A stretch of 64,000 bases of DNA, from NCBI GenBank assembly GCA_958295665.1, contig OY282559.1, forward strand, positions 269,429,347 to 269,493,346, given 5' to 3'. Each line of letters starts with the position of its first letter. The stretch's first letter is position 1. Shown here one piece after another: positions 36,801 through 47,422 of the stretch. Origin of the DNA: Tipula vernalis. Lineage: Eukaryota; Arthropoda; Insecta; Diptera; Tipulidae. Made by a program: the position numbers and the translations under genes. The notes beneath the pieces are model-generated. The model saw nothing but the letters and a program-made list of their open reading frames with translations. It did no database searches and had not been told where the DNA came from.

Positions 36801-37381
36801 TTGAAGTAGAATTTTTGAATCTAAAAATTCAAGATATGTTGGATACAGAAACAATGTCTTTTAAAACAATCGATACTGTCATTGAAGAAAGTGAAGCAGT
36901 TATTTAACGGAATTTTTAAATTCCATAAATATTCCAGGTTTGGCACCACATCATTTGCAATTAAAAATTGGTTCTCCAATTATTTTATTGCGCAATATTA
37001 AATCGCCCAAATTGTGTAACGGAACTCGCTTGGTAATTAAAAAATTATATGGCAATGTTATTGAAGCGACAATTTCTGTTTCAAAAAACAGGAAAATTCG
37101 TAGAAGAACATGTATTAATACCACATACGAGTATTCCTATGATACCAACAGATTCGCCAATTCCATTCAAGCGGCTTCAATTCCCAATTCGATTGGCATT
37201 TTCAATTACAATAAATAAGTCACAAGACCAAATATTTAACATATGTGGTATTGATTTGGAATCACCATGCTTCTCCCATGGGCCAACTTTATGTCGCATG
37301 TTCTCGCGTCGGAAAGCCATCTGGATTATACGTTTTTGCTGAAAATGGCAAAACTATTGATTATCGTGCAGCTCTTCAATA
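33815..37381 (+). pseudogene. Helitron Rep-Pif1 helicase, broken
   Basis: Fragments occur in the order expected of a Helitron protein. First is an Arg-rich N terminus (RRANRNVRAAERAS, NRIAFNYEADN) and a Cys motif (MDKECNYCHALKFKNETLG). The Rep part is at ~34400-35230: SPRHMQEYIQDAKTFVRHYG, LFITFTCNPKW and the Y2 motif KYICKYINK. The two-His (HUH) motif that should follow EWQKRGL is missing; the frame jumps to DGYPLYRRR, so about 70 codons are lost. The helicase is at 36023-37380: Walker A APGGTGKT, GIAATLLHGGRTGHS, Walker B IIIWDECTMAH and GDFRQTLPV. The C terminus VACSRVGKPSGLYVFAENGK is split among frames. The protein cannot nick DNA as it stands. Confidence 0.85.
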
Positions 37382-37730
37382 ATGTAATATTTGATTATTA
37401 TTTTCATTTAAAATAAATTAATTTGTTTTCAGATTACTGGATGGATGAGAAATAATAAAAAATAATTTTATTTAAGCAGCAATACAATTTAATACAAATA
37501 CAAATCTTTATAAAATACGATAATTCAAACAATAAAAATGTATTACAAGATCAATTAAATTTTTTACATTTAAAACACAATAATTATTTTTTAACTAAAT
37601 AGTTTCCACTGCTTCCCTTCTCAATTTTTCTCCATTATTATAACAAAGAAGGGAAATACAAAAGGGAGCAAAAAAATTTGTTCCCCCAAGTTGATATAAA
37701 TCGATTGTATATATGTACATATGAAAAAAC

Positions 37731-37761
37731 GAGCCGGGCAACGCCGGGTAATATCGGCTAG
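37731..37761 (+). other. Helitron 3' terminal hairpin and CTAG end
   Basis: GAGCCGGGCAACGCCGGG followed by TAATATCGGCTAG has the palindrome and CTRR end of insect Helitrons. Confidence 0.8.
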
Positions 37762-38864
37762 TAAATTTATATAAGTCATAAAAAAAAAATAGAATTGTGG
37801 AAACAAGCAACAAATCTCAAATTGATTCGAAATAAATAATTCTACAGTATCATAACAACAACAACAGCCAACATATTTAGAATATTATAGAAGTATACGC
37901 CACTCATACGCTAATATTGAACGAATTGCTCTGTAGAATAAAACAGTTTTACCAATACCTATACAGACATTACAGTTTTCAATAGTATAGGTCGAGTTAA
38001 ATGTCGAAGATGAAAAATTGCGAATGAGATTTTAATTGCAGTTGAAGAGAAGAAGTTTCCAAATTTAACAAAACCCATGATATCTTTTAAGGAACTTGCT
38101 AAAAATAACGGGAAACCTTTGTAAAATGTAAATGGTTGGTTTGATGATCTATAACAGTTGGTTTTGGTGATCTTAAAATGAAATAATGATATTGAAAATT
38201 TATCAACTTAATATAGAGTGTGTCCTATTCAAAACGCAACCGTACGCTTTTTAAAGCCAATAAAGCAACGATTTCAAATTTATAAATATATTTTTATTGC
38301 ATTTACTATATTTCGTGATTGCCCCCTTTGACAGAATATCCTAACGGCACCACCTATACAGCATTTGCTCCGGCCATTGCGCAGTCTTTCGTGTGGTTGT
38401 TGTGGTGGTGTTCATTCAATATCATGATAGCTGCTTTCAGATCATTTCACACATAGTGGCATACACCATCAACATGGTCACTCCCCTAAATACAATAACT
38501 AACACTTCATGTCCAATGTATGGTACAAAAAAAAAATTACTGCTGACTTTATGCAATGCAATTTTTTTTTTAATCGACACAAACGATAGCACATAACTGG
38601 TCCGTAATATATGCCAAAATAACTTCATCGTTTCTTGGATAATTATCCGTTGAAGGAAAAACGGCTCCTTATCCGAAGTACCGCAGACAATTCGTTATAT
38701 CAGTACTCAGCCGAATATCGGTATCTCTGATTTGATTTGTTATTTTTCTTAGTTGATACTGCACGTCGAAACCGATAACACGCTACCACTGGAATCAGCG
38801 AGTGATTTTGCAACGAAAATTGTTATAAATTGAAGTTTCTCTTACATCCCACCGCTGTCACCAA
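37762..38864. other. Spacer with possible internal part of a minus-strand retroelement
   Basis: About 1.1 kb with no clear gene. A short open stretch near 38008-38124 (ANEILIAVEEKKFPNLTKPM) is unrecognised. At 38846-38863 the minus strand reads TGGTGACAGCGGTGGGAT, which could be a diverged primer-binding site next to the LTR-like block on its right. Confidence 0.35.
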
Positions 38865-39550
38865 TGTTAATTGTAGGGAGAAGCTTTTTTCTCCCAGGTT
38901 GAAGAATTATTAAGTTTGAGTGAATCACTCAGGCGTGCTATTTAACTCTGCACATTCAATTTACACCATTTAGCCCTTTTTTTTTTGCCACTTATATCAC
39001 TTATAGGGGAAAATGTATGCTACACTGAAGAAAATTACACTTTTACGTTGGATTATTATAATTTCATTTTTATTAACAATATTTATTGATTTATTTATAA
39101 TTATAATTTATTATATTATATTCTATTTTTGATTTTAATTTATAATATTTATTAAGTTAACTACAATTATAATTTTAAATTTTATGTTAAATGCACGCCG
39201 GCTGATAAGTATCTAACAAAAAAAAAATACTAAAAAAAATAAACTTGTTAATTTTACAAAATATACAAAAAAAAAAAAAAAAAAAACCATATACCGTAAA
39301 CTCGCTTGATTGCCAGCTTGCACTGACCTTTATTACCAATACACAATCAAACAAGATGAAACAGAATGACAACCAAGCAAATATATCACAGTTGCACCAC
39401 ACAAAAAATAATAACCCTTTAAGTTGATTGCCGATCATTAACATTTGACTTTCTACATAAAATAATGAAGTATAAGAAAATTCAAGCGCATACAACAATG
39501 AAATTCAATCAGCGCACGAATAATGTGTACAGCCGAAAATAAAACTAACA
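38865..39550 (-). repeat. Possible solo or 5' LTR
   Basis: The minus strand starts TGTTAGTTTTATTTT at 39550 and ends CTACAATTAACA at 38865, giving TGTTA..TAACA ends over 686 bp. The end is one base from a PBS-like TGGTGACAGCGG. No gag or pol follows, so it would belong to a deleted element. Based on end motifs only. Confidence 0.3.
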
Positions 39551-40041
39551 TTAGGTGTCCACCGAGGGAAACAAAGTTTTTTATAAACGTAATGAAATTC
39601 TTTATTTGAAATGGAATATTTATTTCCTTCACTGAATCTGCTCTTTAATGCTGCGTTTACGACATATGAAAAAATTCAATACTATGAAATATTTCAATAC
39701 AGAAAGTTGAAGTTAGCCACTTAGGTTTTGCTCAAAATATAGATGAATATTATGTGACGTCATTTATTTGTCAAATATTCTTCATATATTTTCAATTTGT
39801 GATTTGCTTTTCTTGTGTGTACCATTAAATTTTTCATTAAGTTATTTTAATTTTATTTCTTATTTTATTAAGTTTATATTTTCGTTTTATCGTTGTTAAA
39901 TCTTAAATTAATTTTAATTTGTAATTTTTAATTCATATTGTTGTTCAATTTAATTGGTTTTAGTTAAAATTAAAGTAGTTTTTTCCCATTATTTTCGGCG
40001 CGTCATTTTAATTTTTTGAGTGTATATATCATTTTTCCAAA

Positions 40042-41485
40042 ATGTCTTTATCAAGACAAGCAATAATAAATTTGGTAAAACAAGATATTACAGTATTACA
40101 AAATTTATTAATTGTTTATTTAAAAAACAAAAACCGTGTTGGGAGAACTCGTTCAGTGAGGCGGTTTAGTGTCAACCCAGTAAATGTTAACGGAAACTCA
40201 CAAGGGTTTTACAATAACCTGGTTAGTGAAATGCGGTTAACTGATACCGAGGCATTCGCCAATTTCCATCGGATGAATCCCCAAGCGTTCGATGAGTTAC
40301 TGGCAATGGTTGGCCCTCTTATTCAAAGGATACATGTGGGAGAAAGATCCAAAACTGCAGGGTAACGTTTATCATTAACACTTCGGTAAGAATATTATAA
40401 TTATAAAATATTTAGTTTCTTGGTAATTACTTACTAATACGTAAAATATTATTTTAGATATCTTGCCAGTGGTGACAGTATGATGTCAATTGGAGTTTAC
40501 GGATATCGAGTTGGCAAAGCCACTGCCTCAATTATAATTAGAGAAACATGCGAGGCATTGTGGAAATCCTTAAAGGGATTAGTATTTCCGACACCAACAA
40601 CGGACATGTGGAAGAACGTCAGCAGAGATTACGAAGAACTATGGAATTTCCCACATTGCTTAGGAGCCATAGACCGAAAACACGTTCTTATTCAAGTAAC
40701 TATTTTTTATTTATTATATGTGTAAATTTTAGTTTACCTTACATTAATTTTTCGTATTAGGCTTTTGGCAATGTTGGTTCTGTTTACAGAAATTATAAGC
40801 ACAGTCATAGTGTTGTGCTTTTAGGAATATGTGATGCCCATTATAAGTTTGTTCTAGTTGATATCGGTGCTCATGGTCACGTTGGAGATAGCAACATCTT
40901 CAGGAGGAGCAATTTTGGGAGAGCTATCATATGCGGTGGAAGAGATTTAGATTTGCCATTATTTGCCGAAACTCTGCGAGATTCTAAAGAATATCCATAT
41001 GTTTTTGTCGGTGATGAGGCTTTTCCATTATTGCCGAATATAATGCGACCGTATCCTGGTCGGAACACTTCTCTTCTCCCGCAGTATCAAACAGTCTTTA
41101 ACTATAGATTGTCTAGAGCCAGAAGGGTGGTGGAGAATGCTTTTGGCATTCTTGCAAATAGATGGCGAATCTACTACTACTATCTACAATCTACGGCCAA
41201 TTTTGGCAAACAAGACCACAGTTTTTGCCATAATAAAGGCGACTGTGGTATTGCACAATTCGTGAAAAAAAGGTTGCGGAATATCTGACTGTTGGTCTTG
41301 TGGACAATTATGTTGGAGAAACATACCGACCAGGTACATGGCGAAACGAAGAATCAAATGGGATGCGGCAGGTGCAACGAATAGGATCAAATAATTCCAG
41401 TGTGAATGCGAAAGAAACAAGAAATCAATTTAAAAATTATTTTAATCAAGTTGATGTATTACTCTGGCAGTATAATAATTTTTAA
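40042..41485 (+). CDS. Harbinger transposase (DDE_Tnp_4), three exons, C terminus frameshifted
   Basis: The exons are 40042-40361, 40458-40695 and 40761-41485, with GT-AG introns of 96 and 65 bp that keep the frame (KTAG/YLASGDS and VLIQ/AFGNVGS). The N terminus has the FHRMNPQAFDELLAMVGPLI region. Catalytic-type acidic residues are in GAIDRKHV, VLVDIGAHGHVGDSNIF and RARRVVENAFGILANRWRI. Two single-base shifts, near 41175-41185 and 41260-41268, break the last ~100 codons; their continuation (VGETYRPGTWRNEESN..) stays readable to 41485. The enzyme would cut and rejoin the element ends. The shifts may be real decay or assembly errors. Confidence 0.85.
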
Positions 41486-41987
41486 ATAAGATGCAAACAA
41501 ACAAAATGAGGTAGTTTAAAAAAATATCACATTTTTCTATAATAATCAAATTTTAAATAATAATTAAGATAAAATTATATATTTATATAATTCATTTTCA
41601 TAATATGTACATAAAACTAGAAATAAAAGAAAAGGAATAATTCAATTATTATAAAAAAATTCAATTATTATAAACGGGTCCATATCCACAGTATTTTAAA
41701 TACTATTAATTTCTTCCGCTGTATTATCAAATTGATAATTTAGTGAAAGACTGCTTACCGTAGGTCTACAAAAAAATTTTTAAATTATTTAATTTAGTAA
41801 TATATAATTAAATGTAATAATAATTAAATTGGGCTCCATTTTTATCGATACTACGTCCTACTGTAAATCGAGAGTTGTGAATCGTGCGAGATTTTACTTG
41901 AGACATCAGTACAATGTCCAGTATCACGGTCTTGGATAGAAGGATGAGTACATTAATATAAAACAAATATTGATAAATATAAGTAAC

Positions 41988-42401
41988 TTACTCGTTGATT
42001 AAGTGAACCTTTAAAAAATCGAGTGCCCTGACGATCCATTTATCTTTGGATTTTATTTCGGCAGCACTTTTGCTTTTAGCCTGCTTTGCTAGCTGCATAT
42101 ACTTACAGCGCAAGGCTCTCCACTTCTTCTGGGCATCTGCTGAACTTACCCCAATTTCCTTTCCAATCTCCTGCCAAGTATTCTGTTTTAAACAGGTCTT
42201 TCTATAATTTTTATGGCTTAGATCGTACAAATACTCCCTTCCTTGTCTTTGTACCTCCTCTATCAGCTTTGTAATCAAATTAAGGTTGAATTGAGAATCT
42301 AGATTTAAAAAAATAAGTAGTATATTATGTATTTCCGTGAAAATTACTCAGAACCATAATAATTTAATTATTAACAAACACTTACCACGGTTCGTATACA
42401 T
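41988..42401 (-). CDS. Harbinger-encoded MADF-domain DNA-binding protein (two exons)
   Basis: Exon 1 (42401-42386, 16 bases) and exon 2 (42298-41988) join over an 87 bp intron with a consensus GTAAGT donor to give 108 residues, uninterrupted. Residues ~15-105 form a MADF domain: LITKLIEEVQRQ, LYDLSHKNYRKT, NTWQEIGKEIGV, KKWRALRCKYMQL and WIVRALDFLKVHL. In Harbinger elements the second protein (Myb/SANT or MADF type) binds the element ends and helps bring the transposase into the nucleus. It lies tail-to-tail with the transposase. Using the later in-frame TTG would drop the N-terminal residues. Confidence 0.85.
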
Positions 42402-42770
42402 TTTAATTTTAAACGTCACAAAATTCCGTATATGAAATACCGAATACTTTATACAAAAAAATTTTCTAATTTTATTTTAAAAATTTACAGAATCGTAGCT
42501 GTCATAAATGAGCACCAGTTGTTGTTGTAAAATGAGCAAAAAGTAGATTATAATTTTGATTTTCTTTTCTTTTCGTTGGTACAACTTGTAAAATTTTTGC
42601 TTAATATTGAATTTTTTTCAACTCGAGTATTGAACAAAATAGGCGGTGCTTAAGGAAATAAATAAATTTGATTAGTAGAGAGTACTGAAAAAATAGTATT
42701 GCATTTTTTTCATATGTCGTAAACGCAGCATAAACAACAAAAAAAAAAAAAAAATTTACCTCTCTCGTGC

Positions 42771-45700
42771 CATAGACACCTACATGTATCCAGACACAGT
42801 ATTATGTTTTGCACTAACACACATATACGGTCTATTGAATGAAATTGAACAACGGACACAAATTAACAAAAAATGCATGGGAATTGTTTTTTTGATGATT
42901 TTCATTGAAATGCAAATAAAACTACAATTTTTTTTTTTAATTTTAATAATTCAACAATATTTAATAATACATAAATAATAAAATAAATAAAACATAAATT
43001 TTGGAATTCAATTCATTTTTGACTAATATATAACTAATATTAATGAAATTAAAATTAAATAAAACATTTTTAAACAATAAGTAGGAATAACGAAAATTTA
43101 TCACAATATTAGGTAATTACTTATAAAGAAAATTATAAAGGTATATATTATCACATATCAAGAAAATTTATAAAAAATTGTTTAATTTTCTTTTATTAAA
43201 ATTTACTTTGGCAAAGTTATGGTTTACTTCCTTGCAGTAATTTAACAATATAATGTTTGCCATGGGAAATAATAACATTTTGAAAATGTTAATATTTGTT
43301 TGTCCGCAATTGCAAACTCTATTGGTGTCGATATAAAAATTTTCTTGCTGAACGCTATTTAAAGTAAGGCAATGTAAAATTTTTCTTTGACTTGTTTCGC
43401 AGAAAAATTTTGTTTTCATTTCACCATTACGAATAATTTCTTGGAAAATTGCGCACATATGGAAAAATAGCTGTTGCACCACCTGAGTTGGTTGAACCAA
43501 GCCACTTCTTTGCATATAGTCGAAATAAGTCTCATGAATTTTAGTCCCTTTTTGTTTAATGAACACAAACTGGCAATCGGAACATGAAATCTTCTTACAA
43601 ATTGAGTGTGCCGCATAACCGCATACGTAATTATTCGAAATATCATCCAATTCCACATTCGCTAAATAATCCGAGTTTAATACATTTGTGTAATCAGACA
43701 TTGAAACCAGATTTGAGTCATCTACGTACTCAAGGTTTTCGTTATTTTTAAAAAGATTTAATGGAATTGATTTTCGAAAAATTTTCCTAATTCGCAATTG
43801 GTTTTCGGATTCAGAAATATTTCGAAATGAAACGTTGTAACACCGTCCCGATAAAAATCTGTATTTAATAAACCTTTTTTCGATGTCATCAGATTGAAAT
43901 TTACCGAGAAGAATGTAAGCTATACCAAACTGTTTAAATGAGTATTCTGAGATCTTTATTAACGCTTTCGTAGATTTAACCATGGCAGTGTGTGTTTCAC
44001 GAGACAACCTACCATTATTATTTTCTGTGTTATGCCAGTCTTCAAGCCATTCTATGATTTTTTCTAAAAATTTTATTTTACTGTCTTCAGGGCTTGTAAT
44101 TGGTTCGGAATATTCATTTCGTTTCGCTGTTCCTTTAAATTTCGATTTTACGTTTAAAATATCCCAACATCTTCTAATTATTTCCAGGAAATCAGCTGTT
44201 TCATTTTTGTTATTTTGTAGAAGGGCAGCAATTGTGCTGCAGTGAAATACATTATCGACAAGTGTAACTTTTTGGCGTTCTAAATTGTTTGGATACATAG
44301 ATTTAAAGTTCAATTTGAAAGCAGTTTTAGCAGGTAAGCTTATTTCTTTCATATATTGCTCTCTTAAATCGGAAAATCGAGCATATTTAATTTCTCGGGT
44401 TTCGAAGTCTGGGTATACAAATGAATAATCAAAATTTTTAACATTTAACCAATTATTGCGTATATTTTTAAAAATATGGACAGAATCATAACAACAAAAT
44501 ACAAGACGTTCAGAATCGCAGGGATGGAGGAATGAGAAACTATCTTTATTGCCAGTAAACATTTCAAACATTGTTCTATTTATACTATTATTGTCGGCCA
44601 TAATTACAAAAACTTCTAAACCAATATTGTATAAATACTGCAAGATGTTTTTGGTTAGCTGATGCAGTTCTTTCCCTGTGCAAGTTTTAACGGGTATCAA
44701 TTTCACAACTTCCTTGAAATTTCCAAATGCAGATTTAACCATAAAAGTTTGAACAGTCTTAGCTAAAGAATCTGAATTATTGTTTGCGAAACCTTTTACA
44801 CTACCACTTTTGTAATCAATCCCGGATTTAACGTAAATTTCGTCAATCATTAAAATTACTTTCTTTTCCCTATCGGTTAAAGTTTCAACAATGTTTTTTA
44901 AGTAATTATTATTGGAAATTTCTGTGTTAGGAGAAACATTTAAAGATGTGGAAATGTGGCGAATATGTTCCGGATGTGGTAGAGTTAAATATTGCCGTAT
45001 AATATTGTAGGCTGCACTAGACTGCGAATGTAAAAGGTGGGAAACTATTATAGTATTTTGGGAATATCTAGGTACTTTACTTTTCATTAATAATAATTTT
45101 ATTTGATCGGTCAAAAAATTCAGCTCGTTATAAAATTCAAAGTCGTCAGGGATGTTTTCTAAAGCCAAATTCATTATGTTAAGCGCATTTTCCAACAGGG
45201 TGTTACAATCTTTAGAAGTATTAATATTTTCAAAATTTTTATATCTTACCAACAGATTTTCCAATTGAGACCAGAGTGTTAATTTTAAAGTATTTGGAAG
45301 AATCCAATTTAAATCTTGCTTACTTACTAACTCACTATATGTAAAAATATTGACCTTCAAATCACTGCAAATCACTATTCTTATTTTGAAATTACATCCT
45401 TTTTGTAAATCACCATCAACTATGTAAAAAGTCAAACTAGCTTTTTGTTCGAAAGTCTTATACTCTGTTAAAATGTTTTTGTTCATTTTCTCTTTATAAT
45501 TTTGTAGAACGTCCTGATATCCCTTAATCATGTCGGCTTGCAGAATAGCTTCATTATTTTTCTCAATTCTACAATTGATTTCTTCTAGTCGCTTTTCTGG
45601 TGGCTTACGTTTGTTTGGCGGTTCGTGTTGATGAGGTTGGCCGGGAAAAACTGTTGGAATGCTCCCATTTAACAATTTTGATCGTGAAATTGGGTAATTT

Positions 45701-46207
45701 GTATCTTCGTTTCTCAGCATTAAATTTTTTTGCACTTGACCTGGTAAAAAATGTTGTACGCATATCGCCGAGTACTTCGACGGCTCCCAATTTGGCTTTT
45801 TAATAGCTGCTATCCATTTAAATTTCAAATTTGAATCCACAGGAAAAGAAAATGTCGGAATTGTCTCACTATTGTTTTCTTTATTTTGGGTCGAATTACT
45901 CAAGCACCCAACAACACAACATCTTCGAGGCATATTTTCTAATTGTATTCCATTAAATACGGAATTTGTTTATAAAAGCCGAACTGTATTATTATAATAA
46001 CACAACACTAAAATAATTAATTGAAAACATTAAATAATTCAAATAAATCCAGTGACATTACCTTAAAACACAACGTTCCACTTCGAAATATAGAGAGAAA
46101 CTAAACAAATTGAATAAAGAAAAAATTCAATACACACATTGACAAAAATATTACTGTGTCTGGATACATGTAGGTGTCTATGGTCTGGATACATGTAGGT
46201 GTCTATG
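42771..46207. mobile_element. Complete P-type (THAP transposase) DNA transposon
   Basis: The left end starts CATAGACACCTACATGTATC at 42771. The right end has its complement over 31 bp at 46152-46182, immediately followed by a tandem extra copy of the last 25 bp (46183-46207). CTCGTGC flanks both sides (42764-42770 and 46208-46214), close to the 8 bp target duplication made by P elements. The interior contains one long intact transposase ORF. The left end is only ~40 bp from the Harbinger right end. Confidence 0.93.
43168..45933 (-). CDS. P-element-type transposase with N-terminal THAP domain, intact
   Basis: A single uninterrupted ORF of 921 residues. Residues ~1-95 are a THAP zinc finger (C2CH): CCVVGC, FKWIAAI, ICVQHF and IPTVFP. 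A charged helical stretch (~105-150) may mediate oligomerisation. The catalytic core has an acidic motif LMIDEIYVKSG (~360), VIMADNNSINRTMFEMF (~430), the conserved HIFKNIRNNW (~489) and FQSDDIEKRFIKYRFLSG (~683). A Cys-rich tail CGYAAHS..CSDC is at ~770-790. Classic Drosophila P transposase is ~750 residues in four exons; this one is longer and intronless as read. A spliced repressor form cannot be excluded. The start Met is followed directly by the THAP cysteines. Confidence 0.93.
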   Translation of the reverse strand: MPRRCCVVGCLSNSTQNKENNSETIPTFSFPVDSNLKFKWIAAIKKPNWEPSKYSAICVQHFLPGQVQKNLMLRNEDTNYPISRSKLLNGSIPTVFPGQPHQHEPPNKRKPPEKRLEEINCRIEKNNEAILQADMIKGYQDVLQNYKEKMNKNILTEYKTFEQKASLTFYIVDGDLQKGCNFKIRIVICSDLKVNIFTYSELVSKQDLNWILPNTLKLTLWSQLENLLVRYKNFENINTSKDCNTLLENALNIMNLALENIPDDFEFYNELNFLTDQIKLLLMKSKVPRYSQNTIIVSHLLHSQSSAAYNIIRQYLTLPHPEHIRHISTSLNVSPNTEISNNNYLKNIVETLTDREKKVILMIDEIYVKSGIDYKSGSVKGFANNNSDSLAKTVQTFMVKSAFGNFKEVVKLIPVKTCTGKELHQLTKNILQYLYNIGLEVFVIMADNNSINRTMFEMFTGNKDSFSFLHPCDSERLVFCCYDSVHIFKNIRNNWLNVKNFDYSFVYPDFETREIKYARFSDLREQYMKEISLPAKTAFKLNFKSMYPNNLERQKVTLVDNVFHCSTIAALLQNNKNETADFLEIIRRCWDILNVKSKFKGTAKRNEYSEPITSPEDSKIKFLEKIIEWLEDWHNTENNNGRLSRETHTAMVKSTKALIKISEYSFKQFGIAYILLGKFQSDDIEKRFIKYRFLSGRCYNVSFRNISESENQLRIRKIFRKSIPLNLFKNNENLEYVDDSNLVSMSDYTNVLNSDYLANVELDDISNNYVCGYAAHSICKKISCSDCQFVFIKQKGTKIHETYFDYMQRSGLVQPTQVVQQLFFHMCAIFQEIIRNGEMKTKFFCETSQRKILHCLTLNSVQQENFYIDTNRVCNCGQTNINIFKMLLFPMANIILLNYCKEVNHNFAKVNFNKRKLNNFL

Positions 46208-46214
46208 CTCGTGC

Positions 46215-46897
<683 letters not shown>

Positions 46898-46909
46898 TCT
46901 TTAATAGAG

Positions 46910-47072
46910 TTTCCCAAAATTTGGCTCTTTCCAGCGCCCCTCCTCTCCCCCTTCACGAGTAATACTTTTTTGAATTTAAGAAATTGAGCGATTTTAAACT
47001 ATTCTCGATAGGTAACCATTCTACTTAGGTTGCTTTATTTTAATGTTATAGGCATCATTCTCTTCGTTTTTT
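46910..47072 (+). repeat. Inverted repeat arm, left of the BEL element
   Basis: Contains AAGAAATTGAG(C)GATTTTA, AGGTAACCATTCTA and AGGTTGCTTT. The same string of motifs occurs reverse-complemented at 53768-53919, beyond the BEL 3' LTR, at perhaps 75-80 percent identity by eye. Confidence 0.75.
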
Positions 47073-47422
47073 ATTGAACTTTCATTTGAAGTCAGTTTCA
47101 GCCTCATATTTAATATTGGCTAAATGCGACACCAAAAGGTACAATCATATTTTCTTAAAATATGGCATGTTTTAAATTTTTCACTAAATCAGTGAATTTT
47201 TACTAAAATACATAGACTCAGTTTCTTCATGTTTTCATGACATTTACAAATTTTTAAACCATATTTAATTTTTTCAAACACTTTTAAAGTTGGGTACAAG
47301 CGTTTAAATGCACCCAATTTTTCGGAAATCGTAATATTCACTCCTCTGTAACTTTTTTCGTTTTACTCCGAACGACACTAGCTTTTGGAAGGAAGCTCAT
47401 CGTTTTATCCTCACAACACCTC

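Larger units (their letters stand above)
33609..37761 (+). mobile_element. Decayed Helitron (Rep/helicase)
   Basis: The coding remnants run from about 33815 to 37381. The 3' terminus is diagnostic: a GAGCCGGGCAACGCCGGG hairpin followed by CTAG at 37758-37761 and then T. The 5' end is uncertain. A TC dinucleotide lies at 33609, where homology with the other duplication copy stops, but the flanking base is not the usual A. Confidence 0.75.
39649..42730. mobile_element. Complete PIF/Harbinger DNA transposon
   Basis: The 3,082 bp element begins TGCTGCGTTTACGACATATG and ends with the reverse complement. The inverted ends match over ~35 bp with one or two differences. The 3 bp repeat TAA flanks both ends (39646-39648 and 42731-42733), the target preference of this superfamily. 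Inside are the two convergent genes typical of Harbinger: a DDE transposase (plus) and a MADF DNA-binding protein (minus). Confidence 0.93.
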
